Of a DNA stretch of 64,000 bases, positions 59,886-64,000 are shown one piece after another. The stretch is from assembly GCA_022419385.1 (NCBI GenBank), contig JAJUBI010000004.1, positions 1 to 64,000 of the forward strand, written 5' to 3'. Made by a program: the position numbers and the translations under genes. The notes beneath the pieces are model-generated. The model ran no database searches. It worked only from the letters and a program-made list of their open reading frames with translations, and was not told where the DNA came from. Position 1 is the stretch's first letter. Each line of letters begins with the position of its first letter. The DNA comes from Paraconiothyrium sp. Pb-2020 (taxonomy: Eukaryota > Ascomycota > Dothideomycetes > Pleosporales > Didymosphaeriaceae).

Positions 59886-60357
59886 CTAAACCACGGCCTG
59901 ATGCCTACCACGTTCCCACAATCCGAGTAATTCTCGCAAAAGAATGAGCACATCCGTATTTGAACTGCGCCAGATGGTAAAGACAGCAACACATGTCCCA
60001 CTTGCCATAGCGACAGTACCGACGAGAGCATAGAGCACAACAGTGCTCGTAACATAGGTTTGATACCCAACATCAAATTCCAGAAGAGAGGATATGCAGA
60101 TGTACGATCATGACGATATCGACCATGTGACCCATCCCAGCACAATCCCCGTCTTTCGAAAGCAGGTGCTGGTATGCTCAAGGTAGTTTTCTGCGTGCAT
60201 TGTACGTTGATGCAGGCGCGAAAGGAGGTTGGCGAGAGAGCGCGGCGGAAAGAAGCAGCAGTACGAGGGCAACGGGAAGAAGATGGCGATAGTGCCGTGA
60301 GGGAAGACATGAACAGAGCTTGGAGCACAGAAGTAGAACGTAAGCGTTGCGTATCAT
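59886..60357 (-). pseudogene. Possible small membrane-protein gene or relic
   Basis: The minus strand from an ATG at 60357 reads 'MIRNAYVLLLCSKLCSC' then a hydrophobic 'LLPVALVLLLLSAAL'. After a possible intron (GTACAA...ACCAG) it continues 'CFRKTGIVLG', a single TGA stop, then 'TVVLYALVGTVAMASGTCVAV' and a stop at 59886-59888. Two membrane segments in compatible frames suggest a short two-TM protein, either with an extra intron over the stop or recently broken. No family recognised; this could be chance. Confidence 0.3.
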
Positions 60358-60558
60358 TCCAATGGGGGCATTGCGAGTATAGCTGCCATTAATTGCGGAA
60401 GTTGCTCCAACATGAAAGCAAAGTAGGGATGTACTGGCCGGCTGGCGTTCCGGGACGCCCCTAAATTGTACAATCATGATATTGTCACAGGATATCTTAT
60501 CAATGCTACGTTTTCAACGCATGTACAGAAGGAACCACAAAAATGCGATTTTCCGCCT

Positions 60559-61993
60559 CTATGCCGCATGGTGGCCCGGTGCATGTCCCGGGCCTTGCAC
60601 ACCGCTCATAGGAATGTAACCGTTCCCTTTGACCTCCTCGAACTTGATCTTTTCCACTAGCTTGTTCGTCATGCGCTCGCACCACGGATCCACGTACTGT
60701 GTCCATGCATACGCCGACCCGTACAATATGGGAAGCCAAAATATCAGACTCACAAACAGCGTCTGGTGGCCTGGATACGTCAACCGTGTCATCTGCGGTT
60801 GACCTTTGTCGTCTTTGTGGTCCGCTGGCACGCTGATGCCGTACACCATCCAGGAAAGAATCGTCTTCATAAGGGTTCCGTGCAAAAGGTAAACGGCGAA
60901 TCCCATCTTTCCGAAAAAGAGCAGAATCTTGCTGGACAAGATCTCCTGCAGGCGAGGACTGAGCACGATGCCAACAGCAGCGAGCATGAGGCCGATGCCG
61001 CTGGAGAAGCGGGGGAGGTCCGGGTTCTCGGGAAGGCTGGGCTTGAGGAAGTGGGTGAGATTGTCGGACCAGGGCATCCACTCGGCGTGGGACTCGGGGT
61101 ATGAGGCAACGTAGAAGCCGGAGAAGACCAGTACGGCAGAGAGCACGGGCGCGAGGATGCGCTGCTGGTCGATGAAGCGGGCGGTGGCGGGTTCAAATTG
61201 GAGCTCCGCGATGAGCACGCCCCAGAAGCCTAGCATGCCGAAGACGGCTGGAAAGGTTAGTTGCGATGGCCAACGCGTAGGTGGTGGACTCACGGTCGTT
61301 TCCCATCCAATAGTAGGCGAACATGCCAAAGCTCGCAAGCATGCGGTAGCGGGGCTTGATGTAGGCTACTGCGAGCAGGAAGGCATAGATCTTGATGCTC
61401 TCCTGCAGGAGCGGCAGCATGGTCCACTGGTTGCGGTCGTACTCATTGTTGCGCTTGATCCAGATGGCGCCAATCTCGTACACAAGATTGCCCAGGGCGG
61501 AGAACAGGTTGCCCTTGCGCGGGGGGATCTGACTGATCCAGCCGGAATCGGCGTGTTCTGCCACGGAGAACAGGCCCAGCTCGCATATCAAGAAGGAGAG
61601 TACGGTGGCGGCGGCGGAGGGCAGGAACAGGCGGGGAAAGCGGCGGAGGGCCGACTTGGATATGGAGATGAAGGCGGCCTCGTGCTTGTCCTGGCGGTAG
61701 AGCTTGAGGGGTTTGAGGGCGCAGACGTAGCCGGTGACCAGGGCGAAGATGGAGACGCCGAGACGACCCTGGATGAGGACGCGCAGGAAGGGTAGCTGCA
61801 GCAGCTTGGGGGTGGTGTTTTCGGCGGTGGTGGCCCAGAAGAGGTTGCCGGCCCAGGCACGCGAGATGTGGGTGAGGACGACGAGTGCGGATGCGAAGCC
61901 TCGCAGGCCCTGGGTGGGTTAGCGAAGGTTGTACGAGGACAGCACAAGACTTACATCCACCCACTTCACGTTGCCCTCCTTTCCAATGGCCAT
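60559..61993 (-). CDS. Acyltransferase-3 family membrane protein
   Basis: Multi-pass O-acyltransferase (OafA/NodX type) that typically moves acyl groups onto sugars or small molecules. Minus-strand exons 61955-61993, 61294-61909 and 60559-61247, 447 aa. The first intron joins 'MAIGKEGNVKWVD' to 'GLRGFASALVVLTHISRAW', the start motif with the conserved Arg and His. The second (GTGAGT...CTAACC...CAG) joins 'YYWMGND' to 'PVFGMLGFWGVLIAELQF'. Later blocks are 'ILLFFGKMGFAVYLLHGTLM' (conserved GxxSFxxYLxH-like region) and a final helix 'SLIFWLPILYGSAYAWTQYV'. The C-terminus is cytosolic. Fungal homologues are common; the substrate is unknown. Confidence 0.9.
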
Positions 61994-63024
61994 TTGAGGT
62001 CGGTTGGGATCATAGGAGGAGGACGGAAGATCAAGGGGGAACAGCTGTCGAAGATTAGCATGGCCTGCCGCATTGCCGTCGTGCCATTGCCATGCGCCGC
62101 AAGGCTCGCAACCTCGCAGAAGGCGGTTAGGTGGTTACGTACGCCTGTGCACGGGGATGCCGGTAGCGAGGAGCAGCAGAGGACGGGTGCTCGACTTCGA
62201 AATGGGCCGTTGGAACGAGTGGACGGCTGAAGGAGCGGTGCCTTTCAGCCTGCTGCTCGGGCTCGCGGTGCCGGAGGACAGAAACAAACGAGGACCGCAA
62301 GCGCAACGCAACAACAGAAGACGACGAGCAAGCGGAGCTTCAAGAGCAATGGCAGGCCGGATATAGCGGCATGATGATAATTCGCGACGGGCACACGATT
62401 GCACGCCGGCGTGCGCTGCGACAGGGGCCGGGAGCGCGCCAAGAGCGCCAAGCCGCGGTGTGCTTTTGCAGCCGCAGCCCTATCTTCCGCACGGCGACGG
62501 CGCCGGACTGGATTGGCCCTCGCGCCGCCCGACAGCGTGCTGAGCGGCGACGGCTCTGCTGCTTTGGGGGCCAGCGGGCGAGGATGCGCGGCCGTGGCAC
62601 GCGTGCGACGGGTCGATTCGACGCACGGCGGCTTGGCCTGGAGGAGCAGGGGCGGAGACCGGGCGGCCCTCGCTGCCATAGGCGGTCGGGCGTCGCGTGC
62701 AGGCAGGGAGTTTGCCATGGAAGGCGCTGAAACACAAGCACCTAACCGTCATGATTGGAACCATGGTGAGCAAGTAAGCGTCAGGAGAACACCTTTCGTT
62801 TACTCCTGCACTGGAATAGGGGCCCGTAAGCTGATACCGTGCACACGCTCCATGAGTGCTTACAGCACAACATCATCCTGCATGTTTCTTTGGCAGATAG
62901 CTGGTCCAGTCACACGCCCGGCATGTCCCTTGTCCAAAAAACATCATGAACGAGTCGAGGACAGAGGGGAAAGTAGACTGGTCGTCCGAGGAGCACAACA
63001 ACAAGCAACCAAAAATACTGTCTA
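61994..63024. other. GC-rich intergenic region, no gene seen
   Basis: About 1.03 kb. Open frames on both strands (for example 62399-63085 plus) are Arg/Ala-rich and overlap each other and the tRNA; none shows conserved features. It must contain the acyltransferase promoter. Confidence 0.45.
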
Positions 63025-63110
63025 TGACCCACAGCCGATTCGAACGGCTAACCTTCAGGAGATCCCACTGGAGACTGGAATCTGACGCGCTACCGTTGCG
63101 CCAGTGGGCC
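63025..63110 (-). tRNA. tRNA-Trp (CCA) with intron
   Basis: On the minus strand, GGCCCAC (from 63110) pairs with GTGGGTC, one G-U, then discriminator A (63025). D arm GCGC/GCGC with loop AACGGTA. T arm AGCCG-TTCGAAT-CGGCT is perfect. The anticodon stem starts TCAGA and the loop contains TT-CCA-G, anticodon CCA for UGG. About 15 nt 'TCTCCAGTGGGATCT' follow at the canonical intron position before CCTGA. One pair of the anticodon stem (A31-C39) is mismatched. Confidence 0.85.
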
Positions 63111-63413
63111 ATTATCATTGCGAAATGATAAAAAATATTTGCACATCGAACAATCTATAGTCTACTACTTTCCACAACAACGGTACTCAACGTTGCTTGT
63201 CTGTCTCGTGCTATCTGATTTTCTATGGTACGTGTGCGGGCCTCGGGAGGTGGGTGCAGTGTGGGTTAGCCTAGAAAATGGCATTCTAGCTCGTCTGGGC
63301 GTGGAGCGCTTCATTTGCTTCGTGTGCGCGCATTGTAATGAACGTAATCATAGGCTTGAGCTTCGTTGCAGCAAATGACACGTACATTTCCATCTCGCCC
63401 ACCATCTCCCCTT
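63111..63413. other. Intergenic region
   Basis: About 300 bp between tRNA-Trp and the 3' end of the kinase gene. Nothing recognised. The T-rich sequence flanking the tRNA may act as RNA polymerase III terminator. Confidence 0.4.
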
Positions 63414-64000
63414 CTAAAAGGGAATCCCGTTGGTGACTAATTGGAACTGATCGTACACACCCGTGCTCTTGCTGCTCGCGCTCCGCCGAATCAGCTCACG
63501 CATATAGTCCGCCGCCTCCCTCTCGCTTTTCTCCAGCACGAACCGCTCTCTAAAATGCTGGATTGTCTGTGGGACAAAGCACGGTAAACCGCTGTCCAAC
63601 ATTACCTCCACAATCTGGCATAGATGGTCGCAGTGCTGCCTGCTTGCCAAGAAGGCCTTGATGGTGAGCTCCTCAAACCAACGGAACGGTTGCGACGTCT
63701 GGCTGCCGCCCATGACGGCGATCATCTCGCCCGTCAGCTTAAACGGCGCGCGCTCGAACTTGACCCCGCCGGGCGCGATGTCGAAGCAGAAGCCGAAGTC
63801 AATGTGGATGATGTGACCGGCGTCATCGATCATGATGTTGCCGTTGTGGCGATCTTTGAACTGCAGCAAGAAGGAAATGACGCTGTACGCAGCCATGCTC
63901 TTCACGAAGTTGCTACGCGCTTCCTGGAAGCGGATCGAGTCTTCGTTGCCATATTTACTGACAAAATAATCGTCCAGACGATTGACAGCTTCACGACCGA
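63414..64000 (-). CDS. STT4: Phosphatidylinositol 4-kinase Stt4, C-terminal part
   Basis: Lipid kinase making PI4P at the plasma membrane. Only the last about 195 codons lie in the window; the frame is open to the window edge, so the gene continues beyond it. Visible: 'EDSIRFQEARSNFVKSMAAY', the catalytic loop 'QFKDRHNGNIMIDD', the DFG-type activation motif 'HIIHIDFGFCFDIAPGG', 'PFKLTGEMIAVMGG', and the C-terminal 'YMRELIRRSASS...YDQFQLVTNGIPF'. 'NFVKSMAAYS' and the 'LTNGIPY/F' ending fit the type III alpha (Stt4) kinases rather than Pik1 or Vps34. No intron in this part. Confidence 0.93.
   Translation of the reverse strand, partial: GREAVNRLDDYFVSKYGNEDSIRFQEARSNFVKSMAAYSVISFLLQFKDRHNGNIMIDDAGHIIHIDFGFCFDIAPGGVKFERAPFKLTGEMIAVMGGSQTSQPFRWFEELTIKAFLASRQHCDHLCQIVEVMLDSGLPCFVPQTIQHFRERFVLEKSEREAADYMRELIRRSASSKSTGVYDQFQLVTNGIPF

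Noticed and set aside
62399..63085. 228-codon plus-strand open frame
   Set aside because: Low-complexity Arg/Ala-rich translation that runs into tRNA-Trp on the other strand; no conserved motif.

Overview
This is one end of a chromosome (or chromosome-scale contig) of a filamentous ascomycete (Pezizomycotina). It opens with CCCTAA telomere repeats. Genes carry short 45-110 nt spliceosomal introns with CTGAC or CTAAC branch sites. There is a fungal type I highly reducing polyketide synthase, and the first 10 kb carries the C-to-T decay of repeat-induced point mutation (RIP). A regulator with a bZIP-type basic region plus ankyrin repeats (TOXE style) and the AT-rich subtelomeric block suggest a Dothideomycete. 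That placement is an inference.

Layout. 1-76 telomere. 77-10330 AT-rich, RIP-destroyed repeats: a Ty3/gypsy-type LTR retrotransposon (LTRs about 232-669 and 6684-7139), an inverted tail-to-tail copy of its 3' part (7145-8230), an LTR fragment between two inverted arms (8245-9400), and no intact gene. Near 10.33 kb composition changes abruptly to normal.

10.9-38.1 kb is a subtelomeric secondary-metabolite cluster. In order: a 14-TM MFS exporter, a BBE-like FAD oxidase, an SDR, a P450, a second SDR, the relic of a second BBE-like oxidase, a basic-region/ankyrin regulator, an alpha/beta hydrolase of the polyketide-transferase type, a 2409-aa HR-PKS (KS-AT-DH-degenerate MT-ER-KR-ACP) and a second P450. 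The likely logic is this. The PKS builds a reduced, probably unmethylated chain. It has no release domain, so the divergently transcribed hydrolase is the best candidate for release or transfer. The P450s, SDRs and flavin oxidase then modify the product, the MFS protein exports it, and the ankyrin protein controls the locus. I cannot name the product.

38.1-42.1 kb is gene-poor: an ankyrin-repeat relic and one small multi-exon gene with a dsRNA-binding-like domain. From 42.1 kb the window becomes increasingly housekeeping: a Gfo/Idh/MocA dehydrogenase, tRNA-Thr(AGT) with an 8-nt intron, a secreted DUF8021-like protein, a nitronate monooxygenase, taxilin, the mitochondrial presequence protease Cym1/PreP, a 7-TM-like fungal membrane protein, an acyltransferase-3 family membrane protein, tRNA-Trp(CCA), and the C-terminus of the phosphatidylinositol 4-kinase Stt4, cut by the window end.

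Exon structures were derived by hand from splice signals, reading phase and family similarity remembered from general knowledge. No database search was run, so family names are recognition, not measured hits.
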